Shown: positions 52,370-59,522 of the stretch, in pieces
How the letters are laid out: each line of letters opens with the position of its first letter
How positions within the stretch are numbered: the stretch's first letter is position 1
IMG/VR virus record: IMGVR_UViG_3300010885_043803
Coordinates: 28,747-92,746 of that record
Strand: one strand, 5' to 3'
DNA: 64,000 nucleotides
Source: a virus
Notes under the pieces: model-generated
Databases searched by the model: none
What the model saw: only the letters and a program-made list of their open reading frames with translations
What the model was told of the DNA's origin: nothing
Program-made: the position numbers and the translations under genes

Positions 52370-52645
52370 ATGACCAATATCAAAGACATCAATTCTGCAA
52401 TCATGTTTGGTAACTTCACCAACACCGAGCTTATCAGTATCATTGATGCTGTGAAATATGCTCGGGCTCAACTCACACAGAAAACCAAACGTAGTCTCAT
52501 GCTGGGGGACACTGTGAAGTTTACCAGCACCAAGCACGGTATGCCCATGCAAGGCACTGTGAACAAGATTGCTATCAAGTACATCACAGTTCGTACCGCA
52601 CAAGGCTTGTGGCGAGTCCCTGCCAACATGTTGGAAGTTGTATGA
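52370..52645 (+). CDS. small protein with KOW/SH3-like barrel
   Basis: 91 residues. A helical start (TELISIIDAVKYARAQL) leads to LGDTVKFTSTKHGMPMQGTV, then KYITVRTAQGLWRVPANML, a beta-barrel like KOW or SH3 units. May bind RNA, DNA or protein. Widespread in T4-like phages by pattern. Confidence 0.65.
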   Translation: MTNIKDINSAIMFGNFTNTELISIIDAVKYARAQLTQKTKRSLMLGDTVKFTSTKHGMPMQGTVNKIAIKYITVRTAQGLWRVPANMLEVV

Positions 52646-52866
52646 ACCAACGAGCTCTAGAGCTTGCAATAGAAGCAGGAATGTATGTTGACGTTAACGG
52701 TAACCCGTGGCCCCGATGGATGGGGGCCGAAGAATGTGAGCAGGCTTACCAAAAGTATGCCGAGTTGATTGTGAGACAATGCGCCCTTACAGCTGGCTTG
52801 ATGGAACATGAAGGCCGCAAAGGTATTGGCGCACAAATATTAGATAATTTTGGAGTTGAAGAATGA
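52642..52866 (+). CDS. hypothetical protein, 74 residues
   Basis: Starts in an ATGA overlap. Helical with two Cys: MNQRALELAIEAGMYVDVNG, then EECEQAYQKYAELIVRQCAL. No motif. Coupled on both sides. Confidence 0.6.
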   Translation: MNQRALELAIEAGMYVDVNGNPWPRWMGAEECEQAYQKYAELIVRQCALTAGLMEHEGRKGIGAQILDNFGVEE

Positions 52867-53108
52867 CACTATCTCAAAAAGACATTGATGAATTGTTGCA
52901 GTGGTCAGGTGCCGTGGCAATCATTGCCGGACACGTCCTCAATGCAGTGGGTCCCGAGGCATATCCTTGGAATATTGCAACCTTTGCTGTGGGCACCGTG
53001 ATGTTCTTGACATGGGCAATTAGAGTAAACAACAAACCACAGATGCTGGTCAATGTTGTGGCATTTGCTATCGGACTTGCGGGTTTGGTCAAGGCGTTTG
53101 TACAATGA
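52863..53108 (+). CDS. small membrane protein, 81 residues
   Basis: Three hydrophobic spans (SGAVAIIAGHVLNAVG, IATFAVGTVMFLTWAI, VVAFAIGLAGLVKAFV). Coupled to both neighbours. Resembles small phage YgaP-like or holin-like spans only in topology; function unknown. Confidence 0.65.
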   Translation: MTLSQKDIDELLQWSGAVAIIAGHVLNAVGPEAYPWNIATFAVGTVMFLTWAIRVNNKPQMLVNVVAFAIGLAGLVKAFVQ

Positions 53109-53452
53109 AGGTATTTTTAGAAACCACTGAGTGGGAAACAAGCACACCCAATCACGTTTACTTCATGGACGATGGTCGAAGCAAAATGTTTGCTTATGTA
53201 AAGTTTGGTCAAGGCAAGCCGTTTAAATTCAAAAACCCAATACGCATTGACACTAGAGGTCGTAAGTTTAAAGAAGTACCAAATACTTGGAACTTTTCTC
53301 TAAAGGAAGATGAACCCGAAGGTCGCGTATGGACAGTAAAAGGCAGCAAAGGTGATGAGTACACGGTATCAGAAATCAACGGTAACTATTCTTGTACCTG
53401 CTCGGGTTTCAAGTTTCGCGGTGACTGTAAACATGTAAAATCCGTGCAGTAA
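53105..53452 (+). CDS. SWIM zinc-finger protein
   Basis: 115 residues. SCTCSGFKFRGDCKHVKS is the SWIM motif (CxC then CxH) at the C-terminus; the rest is a beta-rich basic domain. SWIM fingers bind DNA or protein. Last gene of the early-type run before a terminator. Confidence 0.8.
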   Translation: MKVFLETTEWETSTPNHVYFMDDGRSKMFAYVKFGQGKPFKFKNPIRIDTRGRKFKEVPNTWNFSLKEDEPEGRVWTVKGSKGDEYTVSEINGNYSCTCSGFKFRGDCKHVKSVQ

Positions 53453-53466
53453 AATTTTAAACATAA

Positions 53467-53488
53467 AAATGCCCCTTTCGGGGCATTT
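53467..53488. terminator. bidirectional rho-independent terminator
   Basis: GCCCC and GGGGC, extended by A:T pairs, around TTTC (GAAA on the minus strand). Serves the SWIM gene and, with TTTTTAT, the convergent pqqA-like gene. Confidence 0.88.
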
Positions 53489-53491
53489 ATA

Positions 53492-53563
53492 TTATCGATT
53501 TGCGATATACATTGTGATTTCGAAACCGTAGCGCATTTCAGTTGCTTCTGGCTTTGTCCACAT
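53492..53563 (-). CDS. pqqA: PqqA-like precursor peptide, 23 residues
   Basis: Behind AAAGGAG with a 7-base spacing. The product begins MWTKP and contains GFEITMY, ending IANR. This is the PqqA pattern, including the Glu and Tyr (E15 and Y19, spacing ExxxY) that PqqE crosslinks to start PQQ synthesis. It has its own promoter and terminator. No PqqB-F set is visible here, but a radical SAM gene lies 0.8 kb away on the same strand. It could feed a host PQQ pathway, act as a decoy, or be substrate for a phage enzyme. Confidence 0.8.
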   Translation of the reverse strand: MWTKPEATEMRYGFEITMYIANR

Positions 53564-53607
53564 AGTAGTTCTCCTTTTAACAAATATACTGCATTAGTAT
53601 GTACCAC

Positions 53608-53613
53608 TATTAT
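53608..53613 (-). promoter_or_regulatory. -10-like TATAAT before the PqqA-like gene
   Basis: CAGTATAAT on the minus strand, about 45 bases before the ATG; the -35 is poor, so an activator may be needed. Confidence 0.45.
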
Positions 53614-53627
53614 ACTGGAGAAACTGC

Positions 53628-53762
53628 CTATTTCACATAGTGAATATCATTAATCTTATATCGTTTTTCTACGTATCTCTGTTCGGTAATACTGTTTAGC
53701 AGTAAGAATAACAGCACCAATAAACGGAAGCAATTTTCCTTTAAAAAGTTATGGTCTCGCAT
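53628..53762 (-). CDS. small membrane protein, 44 residues
   Basis: ATG at 53762, directly after a long hairpin. The product has a polar start, one strong span (FRLLVLLFLLLNSI) and a basic tail. The ribosome site is weak (ACAAAG). Upstream of the PqqA-like gene on the same strand. Moderate support from the hydrophobic pattern. Confidence 0.4.
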   Translation of the reverse strand: MRDHNFLKENCFRLLVLLFLLLNSITEQRYVEKRYKINDIHYVK

Positions 53763-53843
53763 CTTTGTCTGTGTGCCGGACTTGCGTCGTGTTGACGGCA
53801 CACAGAACCCTTTTACAGGTTAGCTACTCCCCATGAATATTTA
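53763..53843 (-). promoter_or_regulatory. late-type promoter and structured leader
   Basis: AATAAATA (core TAAATA 53843-53838, overlapping the ahpD stop) predicts a transcript starting GGGGAGTAGC at 53832. The leader then has a perfect ten-base stem, CTGTGTGCCG (53805-53796) with CGGCACACAG (53778-53769), loop 17 bases, six bases before an ATG. GGGGAGTAGC and GCAAGTCC recall yybP-ykoY RNA, but the usual closing helix is missing. Confidence 0.4.
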
Positions 53844-54362
53844 TTAGCTATTCAATACCTTGGCAACACTATTCATAACGCTGGCAATACGACCAATGTC
53901 ACGAAGCTGTTCTACTGTATAGCCTTCCTTCTTGAGTGTTTCGTAATGTGCCTTAACACAGAAATGGCACTTGCCAACAATGCTTGCGGCCAAGCTATAG
54001 GCTTCAAATCGAGCTTTAGTTGTGCCGCCATGTGACGCAATAGCATTCATACGTAACTGAGCGGGTAGTCCTTTTAGAGCAGGGTCGTCTGCCATTTCAA
54101 CGTAAGGATACCATACGTTGTTTTGAGCCATGATGCTGGCGGCAGTAAGGGCGGCATCGGCTTCTTTGCGATCTGCAATCTGGCTATGGACCCATGTCCA
54201 AAGCTTGCTGTTGCCTGTGGCAAAAGCCGCCGCCAATGCCACAGCTTCGGCTTCATCCACAGGCAATGCACTGCGTTTGATCACAGCGTCAATATTGAGC
54301 TTGGTATCCTTTGCGTATTCGGGAATACTGGATTCTTTTAATGCGTCTACCCATTGGGTCAT
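53844..54362 (-). CDS. ahpD: AhpD-like alkylhydroperoxidase
   Basis: 172 residues. SIVGKCHFCVKAHYETLKKEG has the CxxC plus His of the AhpD/carboxymuconolactone-decarboxylase fold. AhpD reduces AhpC or peroxides directly. It is the last gene of the minus-strand unit after the radical SAM gene, which overlaps it by four bases, and ahpC is upstream. Bacterial in look, probably acquired from a host. Confidence 0.88.
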   Translation of the reverse strand: MTQWVDALKESSIPEYAKDTKLNIDAVIKRSALPVDEAEAVALAAAFATGNSKLWTWVHSQIADRKEADAALTAASIMAQNNVWYPYVEMADDPALKGLPAQLRMNAIASHGGTTKARFEAYSLAASIVGKCHFCVKAHYETLKKEGYTVEQLRDIGRIASVMNSVAKVLNS

Positions 54363-55792
54363 TTTGTTTCTCCTAAAATAATATTGTGTTTTGCAAATTC
54401 ATCCACCAGCCAGGGAAAAGTTTTTGGCCAGCTGGTTGATCTACGTCGATCTAACTCGTTAAGGTACAAATACAAGTTGAATATCTCCTTGACGTTTGGA
54501 TTACTGCTACAAGACTGTTTGGCAATGCCTTCAAGATACTGACGACTAGACAAGTCCTCGGGAGTTGATGTTGGCTTCAGTGCCAGGGCTTTTTCAAAAT
54601 CTTCTTTGAATATAGCACCAAACATATCAATTGACTGATTGTTTCTTCCTTGCACAGAATTTTGATAGTGATGAACTCTACGAGTTTTATTCCAGTGATT
54701 TATTTTATCTATCAATGTTGGCAAAGTTTTTATGGTAAGCGGTGTTACTGTGGAACCAATGATCAAATTGATCCAGTGCTGTGATAACAAATATTCAAAA
54801 TTTCTTTCCCATACTGTTAGGTTCAAGGGAAAGCGAACATACTCTTGCTCGGGACCCCAACAATCCAAACTGGCAGTTACTTCAAATTCTCTGAGATGGT
54901 TGGTGTCGATTAGTTTCTTCACACGTTCGACTATCTTCACAAGATGTGGTAATCGTGTGTTTAAATTTGTGAATATTTGCAATTTGAGTTCTGGTGCGGG
55001 GTGCTGTTCAAATAAATCCAAGCACTGTTCAAACTCGTCTTGGTATAACGGCTCACCACCCAGCACGTTAAACACTGTTAGATTATGTACATTTTTTTTC
55101 AGCCACTCAAACAACTTGTTTTTATTGTCTTTGAGGTCTGGGCTCTTCTTAAAGCTCGGCGATAAGAAACTGGTTTCAAGACTTTCATGTACATACAAAC
55201 CGTGTTTTTTGTTTTCGGCGTCCCACAGGCTTGAATACAATGGACCACAATACATGCATTTTAAGTTGCAGGTATTGTCAAAATAAACTTCAAGTATCCT
55301 TGGAGTTACATGCACAGCATGCAGATCAATATCCAGCTCAGGTGGTGCATGCATTCCGGGGAAGTCTAAGTTGGTGATTCGATCACTGGCACCGCCAACA
55401 GCTTCAATGTCACGACAGTATTCACATCCGCCGCCAGGCCACTTCCCTTCAAGCATTTTTGTTCTTGCTTGCATTTTTTCTGGGGTGTTGTGAAAATCAA
55501 ATGTGTCGGGATCAAACTTGCTGCCAAATGTTCTATGGCAACTTGAAGTCATGCCAGTGGTTAAAAACAAAGTGCTCCAGTTCCATTTTAGTTGACACGC
55601 TGTAGCAGTTTTAATCGGAAAAATTTTATGTGATAGTTTGGATGACTTTTTAAACAAGCCCGGGACATAACCAAACCGAGTCTTGCACTCTTGTTGAATA
55701 AGTTCGGGTAAAAATCTAAACTGCTCCTCGGACTCACAGTCGGGCCAGGACTGATCTCGAATCTCTTGATAAAACTCTTTCCAAGAAGACAT
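54359..55792 (-). CDS. radical SAM protein, twitch type
   Basis: 477 residues. CNLKCMYC (C175, C179, C182) follows ILEVYFDNT; N-terminal cysteines (SSCHRT, GGCEYC) and the end LNELDRRRSTSW mark it as a paralogue of the protein at 438-1538. VLGGEPL fits the GGE motif. It lies between ahpC and ahpD and is the radical SAM gene nearest to the PqqA-like gene. Substrate unknown. Confidence 0.88.
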   Translation of the reverse strand: MSSWKEFYQEIRDQSWPDCESEEQFRFLPELIQQECKTRFGYVPGLFKKSSKLSHKIFPIKTATACQLKWNWSTLFLTTGMTSSCHRTFGSKFDPDTFDFHNTPEKMQARTKMLEGKWPGGGCEYCRDIEAVGGASDRITNLDFPGMHAPPELDIDLHAVHVTPRILEVYFDNTCNLKCMYCGPLYSSLWDAENKKHGLYVHESLETSFLSPSFKKSPDLKDNKNKLFEWLKKNVHNLTVFNVLGGEPLYQDEFEQCLDLFEQHPAPELKLQIFTNLNTRLPHLVKIVERVKKLIDTNHLREFEVTASLDCWGPEQEYVRFPLNLTVWERNFEYLLSQHWINLIIGSTVTPLTIKTLPTLIDKINHWNKTRRVHHYQNSVQGRNNQSIDMFGAIFKEDFEKALALKPTSTPEDLSSRQYLEGIAKQSCSSNPNVKEIFNLYLYLNELDRRRSTSWPKTFPWLVDEFAKHNIILGETK

Positions 55793-55815
55793 TGATTTTT
55801 ACCCTTTTGATCTAA

Positions 55816-56355
55816 TTAAAGTGTTTCGCCGCCAACTGTACGATTGCAAGCACACAGTTCACCTGTTTGCAGTGCATCCAATACACGCAGAGTTTCTTCT
55901 GGGCTACGACCAACGTTGAGGTTGTTAACAGTAACGTGCTGAATTTCGTTGTTAGGATCAACAATGAATGTTGCACGAAGTGCGGCACCTGCAGGAGCAT
56001 AGAGCACACCTAGTTGTTCAATCAAGCTGAGTTCACCGCGCTGTGTATCAGCAAACTGGTGATGTGTGATCTTTTGTAGATCGGGGTGTGCTTTTTGCCA
56101 TGCTACCTTGCAGAACTCGTTGTCTGTGCTACCCGTTAGCAATACTGCATCACGGTCGGCAAAATCTTGTGCCAACTTGTCATACGCCACAATTTCAGTG
56201 GGGCAAACAAATGTAAAATCTTTTGGATAGTAAACAATTACTTTCCACTTGCCTTCAAACGAGCGTTCAGTAATGGTGTAAAAAGCATCTTCTGGTTGCC
56301 CAGGACGCACGCCAGTGATGGCAAAAGTGGTGAGTTGGTCGCCTACAGTTTTCAT
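55816..56355 (-). CDS. ahpC: 2-Cys peroxiredoxin AhpC
   Basis: 179 residues. FVCPTE holds the peroxidatic Cys and ELCACN the resolving Cys; GVRPGQPEDAF and DFTFVCPTEI are typical. It reduces peroxides, with AhpD or AhpF as electron donor; AhpD is two genes downstream, AhpF is absent. Promoter with a 5' hairpin upstream. Would protect the infected cell from oxidative stress. Confidence 0.95.
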   Translation of the reverse strand: MKTVGDQLTTFAITGVRPGQPEDAFYTITERSFEGKWKVIVYYPKDFTFVCPTEIVAYDKLAQDFADRDAVLLTGSTDNEFCKVAWQKAHPDLQKITHHQFADTQRGELSLIEQLGVLYAPAGAALRATFIVDPNNEIQHVTVNNLNVGRSPEETLRVLDALQTGELCACNRTVGGETL

Positions 56356-56385
56356 TTTTGATTTCCTTTAAGTTAAAAATTGATA

Positions 56386-56437
56386 CTCAGTGTTTGTACT
56401 GAGGGTTTATTGTACACATATATATCAATGAAATCAA
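56386..56437 (-). promoter_or_regulatory. ahpC promoter with 5' hairpin
   Basis: On the minus strand TTGATT and TACAAT are 17 bases apart. The transcript would start at about 56402, at the inverted repeat CTCAGT/ACTGAG (56403-56398, 56391-56386), either a stabilising RNA hairpin or an operator. Confidence 0.55.
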
Positions 56438-56490
56438 GCAAAATCTATGAATTTGCTTGAAATTATTTTTATGACGATAATAGACAAAAT

Positions 56491-56512
56491 AAAAGGCGCA
56501 CCGGCGCCTTTT
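56491..56512 (-). terminator. rho-independent terminator of the porin gene
   Basis: AAAAGGCGC and GCGCCTTTT, nine perfect pairs, around CGGT. Confidence 0.92.
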
Positions 56513-56532
56513 ATCATAAGTGCAATCTAATT

Positions 56533-57810
56533 TTAGAATGCTTTGCGCATGCCAATTGCAAATGCGTCAATGGCTTGTCCCTTGGCAGGAGCACCTGCTG
56601 TCATACCAAAGATTGGGCCCATATTGGCGTTACCTTGGTTGTCAGCACGACTATACAATGCAAACACTGCAAACGTTTTAGAAAAATTGTATTGACCATA
56701 CACAGAAGTCAAGTTAACTTTGTTTGCGTCAACTGTTTTGTCCACAACTGCTGTGTACTGTGCGGCAACACGAGTTCGATCATTGACTTTATAACTGACA
56801 CCAAGAGCATTGGCATCAAAATCATTGCCATACGCAGTACCAACTGGAGCATTGCGTGCGGCAGTGATAATACCGCTAGCAGAAATGCTCATTGGAGTCG
56901 TCATGCAGTTACCACCAGATTTGGTTTCACTGCACTGGCCCCATCGAGCACCAAAGTAACCATACTTGAATGTAAGGTCTTTATATGTGTATGCGGCACC
57001 GGCCATTTGGGTTTTTAGCTGGGTAGCACCGGTGTTGTCGTTAACATCTTGTACGCCAACTAGTGCTGAGAATGGACCTTTTTCATATTCGACCACAACG
57101 TTGCGTTGACCTTGTTGTTCGAATTCGTTGCTGGCAGTTGGACCATTCTGGTTCATTCCCCACATGGCATGAACAGTGACACCGTTGTAAGTTGGTGACT
57201 TCCAGCCAATACCGTTGCTGTAGTTGTTGGGACCACCGTTGATACCGGACACATTCAAGTCTGGATTAAGTGGAGCAACTACACCACTCAACATACGATT
57301 ACCGGATGAACCGTGTCCGGTCAATGTACCGTTGACTGCACCAATACCACCAGAGGCAATACCAAGCGCATCCAAACGTGTGGACATGTAAAATTGTGGA
57401 GTCAATTGACGTCCAAGTGTAAAGTTACCAACTGTTGGTGTGATTATTTCCAAGTTGGCTTTGCGATAAAACAACGAGGTAGAACCACCCGAAATAGCAT
57501 AACCATTACCAGGGTTGGTACCACCAACACCGCTTAACGACGAGCTAACATTACCACTGTTGGTATTAACTGCGGTTTCCAAGTTAACTGATGCTTTGTA
57601 CCCACCAGCAATGTCGTGTGTTCCACGGAAGCCCAATGAGCTGTTGCCTAAAACAGAACTGGACATATTAAATGCGTTGAGTCCCGGGGCATTGTGTGCA
57701 ACACCGGCAATATTCAAATTGCCATAAATTTGAAGTGGTGCTTCTTGCGACTGCGCCTGCGCAGTAGAGAACCCCGCGGCAATAAGCAGAGGTAGAAGTA
57801 GTTTTTTCAT
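56533..57810 (-). CDS. outer-membrane porin, Burkholderiales type
   Basis: 425 residues. Signal peptide MKKLLLPLLIAAGFSTAQA, then LQIYGNLNIAGVAHN and a beta-barrel rich in Gly, Asn, Thr with NLETAVNTNSGN, and a final ...MRKAF with C-terminal Phe, as BamA substrates need. A 16-strand general porin like those of betaproteobacteria. Phage porins can replace a receptor or shift permeability. Has its own promoter and terminator, as a cargo gene. Confidence 0.9.
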   Translation of the reverse strand: MKKLLLPLLIAAGFSTAQAQSQEAPLQIYGNLNIAGVAHNAPGLNAFNMSSSVLGNSSLGFRGTHDIAGGYKASVNLETAVNTNSGNVSSSLSGVGGTNPGNGYAISGGSTSLFYRKANLEIITPTVGNFTLGRQLTPQFYMSTRLDALGIASGGIGAVNGTLTGHGSSGNRMLSGVVAPLNPDLNVSGINGGPNNYSNGIGWKSPTYNGVTVHAMWGMNQNGPTASNEFEQQGQRNVVVEYEKGPFSALVGVQDVNDNTGATQLKTQMAGAAYTYKDLTFKYGYFGARWGQCSETKSGGNCMTTPMSISASGIITAARNAPVGTAYGNDFDANALGVSYKVNDRTRVAAQYTAVVDKTVDANKVNLTSVYGQYNFSKTFAVFALYSRADNQGNANMGPIFGMTAGAPAKGQAIDAFAIGMRKAF

Positions 57811-57849
57811 TTCGTTTCCTTTTGATTTGAATTCACGACAACTGTCGAA

Positions 57850-57888
57850 GTCGTATTATATTATATAGCACACTTAGAAAGTATACAA
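57850..57888 (-). promoter_or_regulatory. porin promoter with 5' hairpin
   Basis: TTGTAT and TATAAT 17 bases apart on the minus strand (with a second overlapping TATAAT). An ACGAC/GTCGT hairpin (57854-57850, 57839-57835) begins at the expected start. Confidence 0.55.
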
Positions 57889-58035
57889 GAAATTTACTGT
57901 CGTGTGGAAAAATTATTTAGGTATGCTTCACCAAAACTACGGTATTTGGCAAGATCTATGCTTGTTTTATTCTGCGATCTGTTATAAACTAGAATCACGA
58001 TGCAAGGACATCGACTTAAATTAAAGGAACTTTTT

Positions 58036-58305
58036 ATGAAACACATGAATCCAGAAACCAAAACTTTCAAGGTCTTCTCTGCCCTACGCAACGGCGAGAG
58101 TCTTACTCCTGCCGAAGCCAAAAAGCGTTTTGGTGTAGGTAACTTGGCTGCCGAAGCCAGCCGTATTCGTCAGCATGGCTTTGCTGTTTACGCCAACAGC
58201 CGTAAAGCAGGTAATGGTGTTCAGGTCACTGAGTATGTAATTGGCAAGCCAAGCCGTAAAATTGTAGCCGCTGGTTACAAGGCCTTGGCTTTAGGTTTGG
58301 TCTAA
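58036..58305 (+). CDS. small DNA-binding-like (helix-turn-helix) protein
   Basis: 89 residues from the ATG at 58036 with AAAGGA. VFSALRNGESLTPAEAKKRF, then GNLAAEASRIRQHGFAVYA, is a winged-helix/HTH pattern; the C-terminal part is basic. A possible transcription regulator. Followed by a strong terminator. GC-richer and Lys/Ala-rich. The region before it (57889-58035) holds only a weak -10 (TATAAA). Confidence 0.65.
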   Translation: MKHMNPETKTFKVFSALRNGESLTPAEAKKRFGVGNLAAEASRIRQHGFAVYANSRKAGNGVQVTEYVIGKPSRKIVAAGYKALALGLV

Positions 58306-58314
58306 CCCACTCGC

Positions 58315-58369
58315 TGAACTGCCCAAACAGTTCACAATGTGAAAAAGCCACCGCCCCGGTGGCTTTTTC
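58315..58369 (+). terminator. double hairpin ending in a rho-independent terminator
   Basis: TGAACTG/CAGTTCA (58315-58321, 58328-58334) and AGCCACC/GGTGGCT (58346-58352, 58358-58364) followed by five T. Confidence 0.9.
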
Positions 58370-58371
58370 TT

Positions 58372-58377
58372 TAAATA
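58372..58377 (+). promoter_or_regulatory. TAAATA late-type element, leaderless position
   Basis: TTAAATA, right after the terminator, ends 5 bases before the ATG at 58383; no ribosome site. Confidence 0.5.
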
Positions 58378-58382
58378 GTGCA

Positions 58383-59288
58383 ATGAATATTACAGGATTT
58401 CACATAGAGCCCACTAACATGTGTACACTTAAATGTGCTGGGTGTGCTCGCACCAGATTTATCGATCAATGGCCACAGCACTGGCGCAATCAAAATTTGA
58501 GTATCACCGCCCTGACGCAATTCCTTGATATCGATATAACAGGGTTGTCAGTAGATTTTTGTGGTGATTATGGTGATCCTATCTATCATCCTGAATTTAT
58601 TGAGATGGTCAGGGCAGTCAAGCAACGCGGGGCACGAGTTACCATTACTACCAATGGCAGTTATCACAAAGCTGATTGGTGGCAGGAGTTATGTAATCAC
58701 CTAGATGGTGTTGACATCATCAGATTTAGCATAGACGGTCTTCCCGATAACTTTACTCAGTATCGTAAAAATGCCGACTGGGAATCAATTAAAGTGGGAA
58801 TTGATGTGTGCAGAAAAAATACAGTTCAACTGGTCTGGAAATTTATTCCGTTTGCCTACAACTATTGTCAAATTGATCAAGCACAACAGTTGGCTACTAA
58901 TTTAGGCATGCAATTTGCTCTGGACGCCAGCGATAGGTTTGATGCAGTTACTATGCACTACCGGCCACCTGCTGAGTTCTTGCGCAGTAGGTCACATGTG
59001 CAGGAACAAGTTAAACAAGGAATCCAACACACAGTAACACCCAAGTGTAGTAATGGCAGGATGCACTACATTTCGGCAAGTGGGCATTATGTTTCATGTT
59101 GCTATCTAGCCGATCATAGATTTTACTACAAAACTGATTTTGGAAAGAACAAGCAGTCTTATCAAATTGATCAAACCACTCTTACCCAACTAATCAATCA
59201 ATCAAGGATGGTCGAATTTTATCAAAGCATTGATACAAGTCCACATATTGCATGCCAATTTAACTGCCCAACCACAAAAACATCTTGA
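58383..59288 (+). CDS. radical SAM protein with SPASM-like C-terminus
   Basis: 301 residues. CTLKCAGC (C14, C18, C21) follows FHIEPTNM; the C-terminus has PKCSNGRMHYISASG, SCCYLA and CQFNCPT, the layout of the 3691 and 24964 proteins. Single-gene late-type unit between a terminator and a sigma70 promoter. Substrate unknown. Confidence 0.87.
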   Translation: MNITGFHIEPTNMCTLKCAGCARTRFIDQWPQHWRNQNLSITALTQFLDIDITGLSVDFCGDYGDPIYHPEFIEMVRAVKQRGARVTITTNGSYHKADWWQELCNHLDGVDIIRFSIDGLPDNFTQYRKNADWESIKVGIDVCRKNTVQLVWKFIPFAYNYCQIDQAQQLATNLGMQFALDASDRFDAVTMHYRPPAEFLRSRSHVQEQVKQGIQHTVTPKCSNGRMHYISASGHYVSCCYLADHRFYYKTDFGKNKQSYQIDQTTLTQLINQSRMVEFYQSIDTSPHIACQFNCPTTKTS

Positions 59289-59313
59289 CTTATAAATGCA
59301 TTTTGTGTATAAT
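59285..59313 (+). promoter_or_regulatory. sigma70-type promoter
   Basis: TTGACT and TATAAT with a 17-base spacer, overlapping the radical SAM stop; GGAG at 59332 precedes the next ATG. Confidence 0.8.
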
Positions 59314-59345
59314 ACACTGAGTATAGTATTTTGGAGATTTTACGT

Positions 59346-59522
59346 ATGCACGATGCCAAAAGATGGGTAGTAGTAATTGAAGAGGATCCCGAAACCGGAG
59401 ATGGTATTTTGACGTTTCCGCCTGACTTGTTAGAAGCCGCAGGGTGGCATGAAGGTGATGTACTCAATTGGGAAGATAACAAAGACGGTTCATGGACGTT
59501 AACCAAAAAGGATATGAAATGA
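59346..59522 (+). CDS. AbrB/MazE-like small protein
   Basis: 58 residues from the ATG at 59346. RWVVVIEEDPETGDGILTFP, then LLEAAGWHEGDVLNWE, is a swapped-hairpin AbrB-type strand pattern ('P..LL...GW..GD.L.W'), common in antitoxins and phage regulators. No toxin gene is next to it. ATGA overlap with the next gene. Confidence 0.7.
   Translation: MHDAKRWVVVIEEDPETGDGILTFPPDLLEAAGWHEGDVLNWEDNKDGSWTLTKKDMK

Noticed and set aside
53763-53832. Complete manganese (yybP-ykoY) riboswitch
   Set aside because: GGGGAGTAGC and GCAAGTCC are there, but the closing P1 helix is missing if transcription starts at the predicted G, and the gene downstream is not a known Mn exporter. Kept only as a structured leader.
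56386-56403. LexA or OxyR operator before ahpC
   Set aside because: CTCAGT/ACTGAG does not match the usual LexA box or the spaced OxyR half-sites; a 5' mRNA hairpin explains it as well.
57894-58121. Minus-strand 75-codon reading frame
   Set aside because: It overlaps the HTH-like gene, has no ribosome site and no family features; the plus-strand gene has a ribosome site and terminator.
59346-59522. Toxin-antitoxin system built on the AbrB-like gene
   Set aside because: The neighbouring genes do not look like a MazF, VapC or other toxin; the 241-residue neighbour is a broadly conserved phage protein.
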